DNA of 15,223 nucleotides from NCBI GenBank assembly GCA_900539525.1, contig UQCM01000067.1, forward strand, positions 1 through 15,223. Reading direction: 5' to 3'. Positions 5,896 to 13,069 of the stretch are shown piece after piece. The notes beneath the pieces are model-generated. The model did no database searches. It was not told the DNA's origin and was given only the letters and a program-made list of their open reading frames with translations. Source of the DNA: an uncultured Blautia sp. Lineage in GTDB: Bacteria > Bacillota > Clostridia > Lachnospirales > Lachnospiraceae. Position 1 is the first letter of the stretch. Every line of letters begins with the position of its first letter. Made by a program: the position numbers and the translations under genes.

Positions 5896-7941
5896 TTATT
5901 CATTCGCCGAATCTAAAAATGCAGGAACCTTTCCTTTTTCAAAACAGTATGTGCCCGGAAGGTATTCACCGCCTTTCAGAATAACTGTAAGATCGATGTG
6001 CTCTGTCTCTCTCTGATATCTTCGCAGAACCGTATAATACATGCAGTCCAGAATCTCCTGAATCTCTTCAGGGTCTGTCACTGTCCGGTATAATCCCGTT
6101 TCCTTCTCATCCCTGTAATCAGCAATCTGGATATTTTCCACATCCTCCGCTGTCAGTTCTCTGCTCAGATCGATTCCCATCTCTTCCTTCAGGAAGGCAA
6201 GTGTGTTGCTGAAGCTGTCACAGATCGGATAATCCTCTTCCGGTAAGCTGGTCACTACTGTTCCATAAAGCTCTCTCTCCACGTTCACCTCTGTAGAAAA
6301 GCTCAGATTTCCAACCGTATGACCAATCAGATCCTCATAGCTGATCTGTTCGAGATCCTGCTTATAGATCTGGAAAAATCTTTCCCTCTTTTCTCTTCCC
6401 AGCTCTAAAGGATGGGTTCCGGTTCTGCCATAAACTTTCAGATCAGCCGCCGTATCCGTTTCTCTCGAAAAGACAGGGTAGATTTTCCTGATAAATGCGG
6501 GATCCCCGTACAGAGACTGGTAGGCTTCCTCCACATCTTCTTCCTTTATGTCATATCTGCGGTACTCCCGTCTCCCGCTTTTTAATTTATACTCCACATA
6601 TACGGTACGGGTATCTTCGTCATCAGAAACTTTCTCCCTTGCACCTTTCGCTGCCAGCTCATAGATATCGTCAAATGCGTCCAGCAGGGTTTCATCCAGT
6701 GCATCGACCGCCGAGTTGCAGATGAATCCTTTTTCATTCACGTGGTAAAAGAAACCGCCATTTTCCTCATCACTGTACAGTGCCATCTGTGCTACCTTTT
6801 CCTTTGCCGGAAGATAGGTATCATATCCCGTCACATCAAAGCGGAACACCAGTGCGATCGCGAGCGAGAGCACACCCGCCAGAAGCATCTGCAGTTTATG
6901 ATGAAAGATTTCCTTCATATTCAGATGATAGATAAATTCGATAACGGCTGAGAAGATGACAACTGCAGACACAATTCCCACAAAAAACCACAATGTACTG
7001 TTTTTGTATAACATTCCCTGTAAGTAAAGCCCGGATACCAGCGACAACGGAATCACGAGGAGCATCTTAATCACACTCTCTGTCTTCGGAAATGCCATGG
7101 AATGCTCTGCCGCCTCCGTTTTTCGTATTCCGTAAAGCCAGATTGCCAGAACTGTCAGAAGCAGTCCCCATAAAATCAGGATACCCATGCCGATCAGCAG
7201 CCATTTCCCTGTATAATTGCCGGAAGCGATCCTATACTCCGCAAACACTCCTGCAAGAACCGGTGAGAAAAGATTACAATAAGTAGAAAACCTTCCGTTT
7301 GTCACATAGGTATCAAAAAATATGGTATTTAATGCCTGACAGATGGCGATCACTACCGGGAAATATCCTATGATCGTGGCTGCTCCTAAAATAGCGATCA
7401 GCACCTTTCCTGTCAGAACGACTGCCAGAATCGCAGTTCCGTAGGCAGCCAGATATTCCAGCAGACGCAGCAGCGTCATTTGCACTGTGATAACCATAAT
7501 ATCTCCTGTCAGCAGTCCGTTTACTGCACCAATCAGCAGACACAGCAGAATACTCACAATATAAGGAATAACAAACATGATGATTCCAGACAGATACTGT
7601 ACAAAGAAAAATTTCTTTCTCCGGATCGGAAGGCTGTGATAAAAATCCAGCTTTGTCCGGGAGTGAAGATAGGCATATCCGCTGATTCCTGTCAGCAGAG
7701 CCGTCATAATAACAATCAGAACCGCCAGCTGATTATCCGCCCCCATATACCCCTTATACTGCTGTATCACATAACTGATGTCTGTATACCCATCTTCGAT
7801 GGAAGCCATCATTCCTTCCACTTTGATCATCAGTGATACAGGAAGGACGATAAAATCCATAAGTGCAATCAGTGCGACCAGCCAGCTGCGGCGTTTAAAA
7901 TCCTCTTTCATCAACTTAAAAAACGAGATTTTTGACGTCAT
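5896..7941 (-). CDS. ABC transporter permease with large C-terminal extracytoplasmic domain (DUF6449-like)
   Basis: The 681-residue protein is the membrane partner of the adjacent ATPase. The N-terminal half (about residues 20-370) has some nine to ten hydrophobic segments, for example 20-40, 71-95, 112-148, 165-200, 250-270, 290-310, 317-340 and 350-366. An amphipathic region HSRTKLDFYHSLPIRRKKFF (about 93-112) follows the second; the 'SLPI.RKK' motif is typical of ABC-2-type permeases of this group. The last 300 residues are hydrophilic and acidic, likely outside the membrane. Substrate is unknown; related GntR-linked transporters in Firmicutes often respond to cell-wall-active compounds, so this is only a class expectation. 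It overlaps the ATPase gene by 26 bases, which argues for coupled translation. Confidence 0.88.
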   Translation of the reverse strand: MTSKISFFKLMKEDFKRRSWLVALIALMDFIVLPVSLMIKVEGMMASIEDGYTDISYVIQQYKGYMGADNQLAVLIVIMTALLTGISGYAYLHSRTKLDFYHSLPIRRKKFFFVQYLSGIIMFVIPYIVSILLCLLIGAVNGLLTGDIMVITVQMTLLRLLEYLAAYGTAILAVVLTGKVLIAILGAATIIGYFPVVIAICQALNTIFFDTYVTNGRFSTYCNLFSPVLAGVFAEYRIASGNYTGKWLLIGMGILILWGLLLTVLAIWLYGIRKTEAAEHSMAFPKTESVIKMLLVIPLSLVSGLYLQGMLYKNSTLWFFVGIVSAVVIFSAVIEFIYHLNMKEIFHHKLQMLLAGVLSLAIALVFRFDVTGYDTYLPAKEKVAQMALYSDEENGGFFYHVNEKGFICNSAVDALDETLLDAFDDIYELAAKGAREKVSDDEDTRTVYVEYKLKSGRREYRRYDIKEEDVEEAYQSLYGDPAFIRKIYPVFSRETDTAADLKVYGRTGTHPLELGREKRERFFQIYKQDLEQISYEDLIGHTVGNLSFSTEVNVERELYGTVVTSLPEEDYPICDSFSNTLAFLKEEMGIDLSRELTAEDVENIQIADYRDEKETGLYRTVTDPEEIQEILDCMYYTVLRRYQRETEHIDLTVILKGGEYLPGTYCFEKGKVPAFLDSANE

Positions 7942-8818
7942 AACCCACTACCTCCGTTTCACTGATAAAGATCTCCTCCAGAGTCAATGGAAGTACCTCT
8001 GAGAAAATCGGCTGTTTATCTTCAATACTCATCAAAATTTCCTGCTTCGTTCCCCTTGCCACAATCGTCAGAAGAGAACCTCTCTTATCATGCTGAAGCA
8101 CATGAAGCTCTGCCAGGAGTTCTTCTTCTTTCGTCGGATCTGGAATCACACACTGAACCTTATGAATATGAAATTTCATATCCTCCAGATCCTTGGATAA
8201 GAGGATCCCTCCCTTGTGCAAAAGCCCTACATGGTCACAGATATCCTCCAGTTCCCTCAGACTGTGGGACGCGATCACAGGTGTAAACTGTCTGTTCATC
8301 AACTCCAGGGCAAAAATACTCTTTACGGCCTGACGCATCACCGGATCCAGCCCGTCAAAGGTCTCATCGCAGAGCAGGTACTTCGTCCCTGTGCAGATTC
8401 CCAGCAGCACAGATACCTGCTTTTTCATTCCCTTTGAAAAGGTGTTGATCTTCCTGTTCTTGCTCAGTCCAAATTTTTCTACCAGCTCTGTAAACCGTTC
8501 CCTGTTAAAGTTCGGATATACAATGGCATAATACTCCTCCATAGTCTGAATCGTGGCGTTCGGAAAAAAGTAGGCTGTATCTGATAAAAAACAAACCTTC
8601 TCCTTTGCGCCCGGATTCTCGTATATGTTTTCTCCATCAATCAGCGCTTCACCCGTATCTGCTTTCAGTACCCCTGACAGGATCCGAAGCAGTGTACTCT
8701 TTCCGGCTCCGTTGGTTCCTACCAGTCCGAAGATGCTGCCTTCCTGTATCGTGGCAATAATATTATCAAGGGCCTTGATATCACCGAATGATTTATTTAC
8801 ACCGTTAATTTCTATCAT
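7916..8818 (-). CDS. ABC transporter ATP-binding protein (YtrB type)
   Basis: The 300-residue ATPase has a Walker A GTNGAGKST (34-42), a degenerate signature FSKGM (127-131) in place of LSGGQ, a Walker B YLLCDE (147-152) followed by the D-loop GLDP, and the switch histidine H185 (IASHSL). About 80 residues at the C-terminus form an accessory domain. It would drive the permease encoded just downstream. The FSKGM signature is normal for this subfamily. The ATG at 8818 overlaps the gntR stop by 4 bases (ATGA), so the three genes form one translational unit. Confidence 0.95.
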   Translation of the reverse strand: MIEINGVNKSFGDIKALDNIIATIQEGSIFGLVGTNGAGKSTLLRILSGVLKADTGEALIDGENIYENPGAKEKVCFLSDTAYFFPNATIQTMEEYYAIVYPNFNRERFTELVEKFGLSKNRKINTFSKGMKKQVSVLLGICTGTKYLLCDETFDGLDPVMRQAVKSIFALELMNRQFTPVIASHSLRELEDICDHVGLLHKGGILLSKDLEDMKFHIHKVQCVIPDPTKEEELLAELHVLQHDKRGSLLTIVARGTKQEILMSIEDKQPIFSEVLPLTLEEIFISETEVVGYDVKNLVF

Positions 8819-9186
8819 GCCTGCCCCTCCTCATAGTATTGATCTGCTTTTTGCATAAAAATCTCTTTCCCGATATCCAGTTCCTTTCCCTGCCTGACAA
8901 GACGTTCCAGAGATGCAAAAAATGCTTCCTGCTTTTTCACCTTCAGTTCACTGTTACCTGAAACAAAATTTCCCCTTCCTCTGACCGGATAAATATATCC
9001 CTCCTGTTCCAGAACAGAATAAGCCTTCTGGATCGTATTCGGGTTTATGGATAAATCCACCGCAAGGGATCTGACCGATGGCATCTGGCTGTCTGCTTCC
9101 ATGGCACCTGTAATGATCAGCGTCTGGAAGCGCTCTACGATCTGTTCATAGATCGGCTTCCTGTTTTGATAATCGATCACTATCAT
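8815..9186 (-). CDS. GntR-family transcriptional regulator, YtrA subfamily
   Basis: The 123-residue protein has a GntR winged helix-turn-helix at about residues 8-76 (PIYEQIVERFQTLIITGAM, MPSVRSLAVDLSINPNTIQKAY, LEQEGYIYPVRGRGNFV). It has only a short C-terminal helix region, as in the YtrA group, which lacks a large ligand-binding domain. Such regulators repress their own ABC transporter operon and dimerise through the short tail. The ATG at 9186 follows GGAGG by 4 bases; the GTG two codons in (GTG-ATC-GAT) has a more usual spacing and is an alternative start. The operator is identified at 9296-9318. Confidence 0.95.
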   Translation of the reverse strand: MIVIDYQNRKPIYEQIVERFQTLIITGAMEADSQMPSVRSLAVDLSINPNTIQKAYSVLEQEGYIYPVRGRGNFVSGNSELKVKKQEAFFASLERLVRQGKELDIGKEIFMQKADQYYEEGQA

Positions 9187-9212
9187 AATTCCTCCATTTC
9201 CTGCCTGATTTA

Positions 9213-9279
9213 GTAATTATTCAGGGTCCATTCGCAAAATCGCCTCTGCGAGGCTTTCCTTTTGACTCTGAACAGTTAC
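9213..9279. repeat. Imperfect palindrome in the gntR leader, related to the dispersed repeats
   Basis: 16-base arms (9213-9228 and 9264-9279) are complementary except for three transition differences, two of which still allow G-U pairs. Inside is a second hairpin GCCTC-TGC-GAGGC (9242-9254). Read on the minus strand it contains CAGAGTCAAAAGG, close to CAGGGTCAAAAGG of copies A and B. It lies in the 130-nt leader between the predicted gntR transcription start and its start codon. Confidence 0.65.
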
Positions 9280-9295
9280 TCATTTCGTGTTCCTG

Positions 9296-9318
9296 GTGTA
9301 CTAGGTTTCACAGTACAC
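9296..9318. promoter_or_regulatory. Probable GntR/YtrA operator
   Basis: A perfect palindrome GTGTACT-N9-AGTACAC lies over the predicted transcription start of the gntR-ABC operon. The position, just downstream of the -10, fits repression. That this GntR protein binds here is inferred from proximity and from the family's habit of autoregulation. Confidence 0.75.
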
Positions 9319-9322
9319 TTAA

Positions 9323-9351
9323 GTTATAACACAGCACAGCACCACATACAA
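9323..9351 (-). promoter_or_regulatory. Promoter of the gntR-ABC operon
   Basis: On the minus strand, TTGTAT (9351-9346) and TATAAC (9328-9323) are 17 bases apart. Each has four or five consensus bases. The start would fall near 9316, inside the operator palindrome. Confidence 0.65.
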
Positions 9352-9396
9352 GGCAGTTAAGCCTATTTTAAGAAAATTAAGTATTTCCGGGTTACT

Positions 9397-9443
9397 GGCA
9401 TCGTTCTATGATGCCTTCGGATTTTTCCGCGCTCCCAAAATCC
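9397..9443. terminator. Two small hairpins after the M20 peptidase gene
   Basis: GGATTTT/AAAATCC (9419-9425 with 9437-9443) and GGCATC/GATGCC (9397-9402 with 9410-9415) lie 12 and 40 bases past the minus-strand stop at 9455. Neither is followed by a T-run. Weak terminator or processing structure; nothing else was seen in this part of the 268-base gap apart from the gntR promoter, operator and palindrome. Confidence 0.3.
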
Positions 9444-9454
9444 CCTGGCTCATT

Positions 9455-10564
9455 CTATTCCGGATCGCACATGATATTTTTTACGATTCGGCTCACCTTA
9501 CACATTTCCGCCGCATCTGTATATTCCTCACAGGTATGGCACCGATACATGGCAGAGGCCAGAACTGCCCCCCGGATTCCATGAGCAGCCAGATGGTTCT
9601 GGTCACTTCCCCCGAAGGTTTCCGTCAGTACCGGATTTACGCCTGCCGCCAGGCAGGCACGTTCGAACCGCTTCACTGCCGGATGCTCCCGCTCTGTTTC
9701 ATAGGCATGATAACAGATTTCTGTCTCATAACAGATGACTGCGCCTGCTGCTTTTCCTTCCTTTTCGAATACTCTGTGTATTTTTTCTAGCTGTGTGAGG
9801 ACCTCCTGATGACAGAAACCTCTCACCTCACCCTTTACCTCGCAGAAATCCGGCACGATATTGGTGGCTCCGCCACCGTGTATACTCCCCACATTAACCG
9901 TCAGGCCGCTGCCTGTATGTCCCTGTTCCAGAGACGCCACTGCTCTTGCCGCAACTGTTATGGCATGCACACCTTCCTCCGGGGCAAAGCCTGCATGGGC
10001 GGATTTTCCGTGTATCTGTACCCGGAATTCAGCGAGACTGGGTGCCCTGACTGCCGCAGTCCCCACATCCGCACTCAGATCCAGTGTATACCCTTCTCTG
10101 GCACGGACCATAGAAAAATCAAAGGCTGCACTGCCGCGCAGATGCTGCTCCTCGCCGATACTGAGCAGCAGCTCCAGTGATCTGCATGGAATCCCTTCCT
10201 CACGGATCTGCTCTAAAGCTTCCAGATATGCCGCCGTTCCCGCCATATCGTCAGCGCCCAGGACCGTATCCCCGCCACTGATAATATGTCCATTCTCCAT
10301 AACTGCCGCTTTCTTACCCTTCGATGGCTCAACCGTATCCATATGCATGGAGAACAGCAGCGGTTCTCCCGGAAGTTCTCCCTTTCTGCTTGCATACAGA
10401 TTCCCGCAGTTTCCTCCGTAACGGCTTCCCGCCTCATCCTCTGTTACCGTAAACCCCAGTTCTGTCAACCTCTTTTTCAAATAATCTGCCATCTGTCGTT
10501 CTCCAAAAGAAGGTGCATCTATGGAAACCAGATGACAGAATTCTTTAACCAGACGTTCCTGCAT
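9455..10564 (-). CDS. M20-family metallopeptidase, peptidase T-like
   Basis: This is a 369-residue cytoplasmic, di-zinc exopeptidase-type enzyme. Counting from the ATG at 10564, the family signatures are SMHMDTV (H74, D76), the bridging aspartate in GADDMAG (D105), the catalytic and metal-binding pair GEE (E138, E139), a third-ligand aspartate in LDLSADVG, and a last histidine in RCHTCEEY (H343). The GKSAHAG loop belongs to the lid/dimer domain. Homologs are annotated peptidase T-like or tripeptidase; exact substrate cannot be read from sequence. The frame extends to an ATG at 10579, but GGGAG stands about 8 bases before the ATG at 10564 and the family N-terminus begins there (MQERLVKEF). It lies directly downstream of the ywlG-like gene. 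Confidence 0.9.
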   Translation of the reverse strand: MQERLVKEFCHLVSIDAPSFGERQMADYLKKRLTELGFTVTEDEAGSRYGGNCGNLYASRKGELPGEPLLFSMHMDTVEPSKGKKAAVMENGHIISGGDTVLGADDMAGTAAYLEALEQIREEGIPCRSLELLLSIGEEQHLRGSAAFDFSMVRAREGYTLDLSADVGTAAVRAPSLAEFRVQIHGKSAHAGFAPEEGVHAITVAARAVASLEQGHTGSGLTVNVGSIHGGGATNIVPDFCEVKGEVRGFCHQEVLTQLEKIHRVFEKEGKAAGAVICYETEICYHAYETEREHPAVKRFERACLAAGVNPVLTETFGGSDQNHLAAHGIRGAVLASAMYRCHTCEEYTDAAEMCKVSRIVKNIMCDPE

Positions 10565-10597
10565 TCTATTATCTCCCATAATATCTCATCTAAAGCC

Positions 10598-11149
10598 CTA
10601 CATCAGCTCCCTGTCATAGCAGGCACGCTCGCCTCCTACGAATTTCAGCCTTGTTCTGGCACAGACCACGTGTGCCTGTCCGATGGTTTTCTGTTCGATG
10701 CGCACCGGAACCGCTACACGTCTTAAATGCATTCCTATGAGTGTATCTCCGATATCAATACCCGCATGGGCTTTTACCTCCTCTACCGCTACCGGATCAT
10801 CAAATCCCTGATAGGCCGCTGTTGCAAAGGAGCCGCCGGCTTTGGGCCTTGGCACCACATTCACACACTCCAGTCTGTAGCTGCGTGCCGCCTCCCGTTC
10901 AATGATCAGGCTCCGGTTCAGATGCTCGCAGCACTGTGCCGCCAGATAAATCCCCTGCGCCTTCGCAGTCTCATGGATTCCTTCAAATACAGCTCTTCCA
11001 ATCTCCTCACTGGAAAATGATCCGATCCTGTGAGCCGTCACCTCGCTGCTGGAACAGCCCACCACCAGGATATCCCCCCGGTTCAGTTTTGCTGCCGCCA
11101 GCAGCTGCTCTGCTGCTCTGGCCGCTTCTTTCCTATATACTTCTAACAT
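10598..11149 (-). CDS. TIGR01440 / UPF0340 family protein (YwlG-like)
   Basis: The 183-residue protein matches the YwlG family at its hallmark stretches: GDILVVGCSSSEVTAHRIGS (about 25-44), AAQCCEHLNRSLIIERE (70-86), VNVVPRPKAGGSFATAAY (97-114), DPVAVEEVKAHAGIDIGDTLIGMHL (118-142) and VPVRIEQKTIGQAHVVCARTRLKFVGGERA. The function is not established; the paired cysteines and 'VVGCSSSE' loop are conserved features. The ATG follows AAGGAGG by about 7 bases, and that site overlaps the stop of the upstream ydcF-like gene, so translation is probably coupled. Confidence 0.92.
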   Translation of the reverse strand: MLEVYRKEAARAAEQLLAAAKLNRGDILVVGCSSSEVTAHRIGSFSSEEIGRAVFEGIHETAKAQGIYLAAQCCEHLNRSLIIEREAARSYRLECVNVVPRPKAGGSFATAAYQGFDDPVAVEEVKAHAGIDIGDTLIGMHLRRVAVPVRIEQKTIGQAHVVCARTRLKFVGGERACYDRELM

Positions 11150-11161
11150 TCTGAAACCTCC

Positions 11162-11899
11162 TTAATCGATATTTCCTGTCAGCTTTTCCTTCACAATGGC
11201 AAATGCTTCCCTCACCATAAAATGTGGCTGATACAGTGCTTCTGATGGAGCCGCAATACCACACACATTCTGATACCCCTGATGTTTCGCAAGCTTCAGT
11301 GCCCGGTAGATATGAAAATTCTGAGAGATAAGTCCGACTTCTGCATCCTTTCCGATCAGTCTGGCACTGAACTCCAGATTCTCCACCGTATTCGTAGATC
11401 GGTTCTCCATCATCAGCCTTTCCTTTTCAATTCCTGCTTCTACCAGGCAGTCATACATGGCCTGCGCTTCAGAAATCTCTTCCCCTTTTCCCTGACCTCC
11501 GGACAGGACTGCGATCGTACCCTGATTCTCCTTCAGGTACGCTTCCGCTTTTGCGATTCTTTTCTGCAGCGCTTTGCTGGGCACATTTCCCCTTACCTGA
11601 GCCCCCAGCACGATCACATAATCCAGATCCGGGCTTCCTTTTTCTGTCATGCAAGAGAGAATCCGGCCTTCAATCGCCAAAAACAGGAGCAGTCCTGCTG
11701 AAAGAATCACACATGCCGTTACCTTAACACCTGCCGGAAGATGTTTACCGCGGGATGCTGCCCACCTCATCCATATTCCGCTGCCTGCCAGGGCAATACC
11801 TCCTAACAGCCAGACAAAAGAAAAATCCATTCCGACTGCCAGCATCAGTACGTAGTATATCAGACAGGCAATTCCTAAAATGACACAGATCAGTTCCAT
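11162..11899 (-). CDS. YdcF family (DUF218) membrane protein
   Basis: The 245-residue protein has N-terminal hydrophobic segments (about 4-22, 27-44, 60-77) and a DUF218 domain at about 94-235. The domain shows VIVLGAQVRGNVPSKAL, VLSGGQG, ENRSTNTVEN and ISQNFHIYRA. DUF218 proteins (SanA/YdcF/ElyC type) are linked to cell-envelope metabolism, with no firm biochemical role here. The frame extends to 11965, but GAGGAGG stands 5 bases before the ATG at 11899 and the longer form would run back through a terminator hairpin, so the shorter start is preferred. The next gene starts 12 bases on. Confidence 0.9.
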   Translation of the reverse strand: MELICVILGIACLIYYVLMLAVGMDFSFVWLLGGIALAGSGIWMRWAASRGKHLPAGVKVTACVILSAGLLLFLAIEGRILSCMTEKGSPDLDYVIVLGAQVRGNVPSKALQKRIAKAEAYLKENQGTIAVLSGGQGKGEEISEAQAMYDCLVEAGIEKERLMMENRSTNTVENLEFSARLIGKDAEVGLISQNFHIYRALKLAKHQGYQNVCGIAAPSEALYQPHFMVREAFAIVKEKLTGNID

Positions 11900-11916
11900 C
11901 CATTCCTCCTCATCAC

Positions 11917-11981
11917 AAAAAGTGCTGCAGATCACAGCATCCGCCTTTCCGACCATGCGGGGCATCTGTAGATCGCAGCAC
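11917..11981 (-). terminator. Terminator between the SEC-C gene and the ydcF-ywlG-peptidase cluster
   Basis: On the minus strand, arms GTGCTGC-GATC-(T)-ACAG and CTGT-GATC-(T)-GCAGCAC (11981-11966 and 11937-11922) form 15 bp with two single-base bulges. Five T follow (11921-11917). The T-run ends a few bases before the ydcF ribosome binding site. It either ends the SEC-C transcript or acts as an attenuator for the genes below. Confidence 0.8.
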
Positions 11982-11986
11982 CTTTA

Positions 11987-12493
11987 TTATGCGTTTTTAC
12001 CGCAGCAATGTTTATATTTCTTTCCGCTTCCGCACGGGCACGGATCGTTTCTTCCAATCTTTTTACCCTTTACCACGGTATTGGCTTTCTTTGCTTCCCT
12101 GTACAGTTCTTTCTTCTTCTCTTCATCAAAGATCTCATCCCACATAGGCAGCTCATACAGCCAGTCCGCTCTTGCGTCAACCATGTTTTTATACAGCTTC
12201 TCTTTGTCAAACTCCAGGCTGACTTCTGTATTCTCATCCAGCTCCTCGATCGGGTTCGGTACCTTCAGGCTCTCGTCAATTCCATCCAGGAATCCTACCA
12301 TTGTCATAAGTGCCACATTATATTTCTCTGCCAGCTCCTTTACCGTTCCCTTTACCACCTCGTCCGGGTTGCTGAGAAGCTGTTCGTAAATCCCCTTTTC
12401 AATCAGAAAATAGTCTGTCCAGAATTTCTGAAGCAGCTTCTTATCCGTTGTCTGAGAGTATGCTTTCTCTCTCCACTCCTGTAATAATCCCAT
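11987..12493 (-). CDS. SEC-C zinc-motif protein
   Basis: The 168-residue, mostly helical, acidic protein ends in a SEC-C motif: RNDPCPCGSGKKYKHCCG, with zinc-ligand cysteines C152, C154, C163 (or H162) and C164. The motif is shared with the SecA C-terminal tail and with YecA/YchJ-like proteins. It binds zinc and often mediates contacts with ribosome or SecB-like partners. The N-terminal part (residues 1-140) is not recognised and lacks a signal or membrane segment. A weak AAGGATGG site precedes the ATG. It has its own promoter and a leader containing repeat copy B. Confidence 0.88.
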   Translation of the reverse strand: MGLLQEWREKAYSQTTDKKLLQKFWTDYFLIEKGIYEQLLSNPDEVVKGTVKELAEKYNVALMTMVGFLDGIDESLKVPNPIEELDENTEVSLEFDKEKLYKNMVDARADWLYELPMWDEIFDEEKKKELYREAKKANTVVKGKKIGRNDPCPCGSGKKYKHCCGKNA

Positions 12494-12540
12494 TTTTATA
12501 CCATCCTTTGTCTCATAAGTTTTAAGCGCATGCCCTATTA

Positions 12541-12614
12541 CATGTTTAGCAGGTCAAGGCGTCATGATTTTTCATGCAGGCATGAAAATCATGACCTTTT
12601 GACCCTGGCATCAT
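12541..12614 (-). repeat. Dispersed hairpin repeat, copy B
   Basis: Read on the minus strand this 74-nt element matches copy A (5312-5384) almost base for base. The first 35 bases differ at one position, and the last 11 (GCTAAACATG region) are nearly the same. The central hairpin is kept. The outer arms differ between copies in ways that keep pairing. It begins at the predicted transcription start of the SEC-C gene, so it forms most of that mRNA's leader. Confidence 0.85.
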
Positions 12615-12641
12615 TATATACCATTTACTGAAATAAGGCAA
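12613..12641 (-). promoter_or_regulatory. Promoter of the SEC-C gene
   Basis: On the minus strand, TTGCCT (12641-12636) and a perfect TATAAT (12618-12613) are 17 bases apart. The start would fall near 12606, at the edge of repeat copy B. Confidence 0.7.
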
Positions 12642-12693
12642 AATTTTTTTCGTTTTTTGTATAAAAACTTTTATAACGTTTATACTATAAGCA

Positions 12694-12748
12694 GTTATCA
12701 AAGTCTTCTATGATAACCATGCCAAAGATAAGATATCGAATACTTATC
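12694..12748. repeat. Two inverted repeats built from TTATC/GATAA half-sites
   Basis: GTTATCA-N10-TGATAAC (12694-12717) is followed by GATAAG-N10-CTTATC (12727-12748). Both have 10-base spacers and share the TTATC/GATAA core. They lie in the AT-rich part of the 309-base gap between acyP and the SEC-C promoter. They may be operator sites or chance in AT-rich DNA. Confidence 0.35.
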
Positions 12749-12760
12749 CTCCCCTTTTAG

Positions 12761-12793
12761 CCCCGCAGATATGCATACGGTGTATCTGCGGGG
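12761..12793 (-). terminator. Terminator-like hairpin after the lar-acyP operon
   Basis: A perfect 11-bp GC-rich stem CCCCGCAGATA/TATCTGCGGGG (12761-12771 with 12783-12793) starts 9 bases past the acyP stop. There is no T-run on the minus strand after it, so termination is inferred from the strength and place of the stem. Confidence 0.6.
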
Positions 12794-12802
12794 TACGTTT
12801 AT

Positions 12803-13069
12803 TTAACGCGTCCGGAATCTGTGCTCCCCGTCCTTCAGGGGAATCTCTTCTGCGTCAATCCTGTCAATGCGAATAAATCTCTGCTCATGCAGGTTCTCCA
12901 GCATACGGTCGATGGATTTTCTGTCGCCCTGTACCTCCATCTCCACACGTCCGTCCCAGAGATTCATGACCCATCCTGTCAGACCCAGAGACTCCGCGAT
13001 CCATGCTGACCGGTAACGGAAGCCCACTCCCTGGACGATTCCCGAAAAATAAAGATGCTTCCTTACCAT
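12803..13069 (-). CDS. acyP: Acylphosphatase
   Basis: The 88-residue protein is a standard small acylphosphatase, which hydrolyses carboxyl-phosphate anhydrides such as acetyl phosphate or carbamoyl phosphate. The catalytic residues are present: R18 in the phosphate loop GIVQGVGFRYR and N36 in GWVMNLWDG. The GRVEMEVQGD strand follows as expected. Its start overlaps the larE stop by 7 bases, so it is the last gene of the lar operon in this genome. Its link to the nickel-pincer pathway is unclear; it may simply be co-transcribed. Confidence 0.95.
   Translation of the reverse strand: MVRKHLYFSGIVQGVGFRYRSAWIAESLGLTGWVMNLWDGRVEMEVQGDRKSIDRMLENLHEQRFIRIDRIDAEEIPLKDGEHRFRTR

Noticed and set aside
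9384..9396. Match to the CCGGGTTACT arm of the 3171 element
   Set aside because: Only about 12 bases match, with no second arm; too short to call a repeat.
9861..10421. 186-codon plus-strand ORF
   Set aside because: Antisense shadow of the M20 peptidase gene; Cys, Ser and Pro-rich with no recognisable motif.
11900..11965. 22-codon N-terminal extension of the ydcF-like gene
   Set aside because: It runs through an intrinsic terminator, and a strong GAGGAGG site serves the ATG at 11899.
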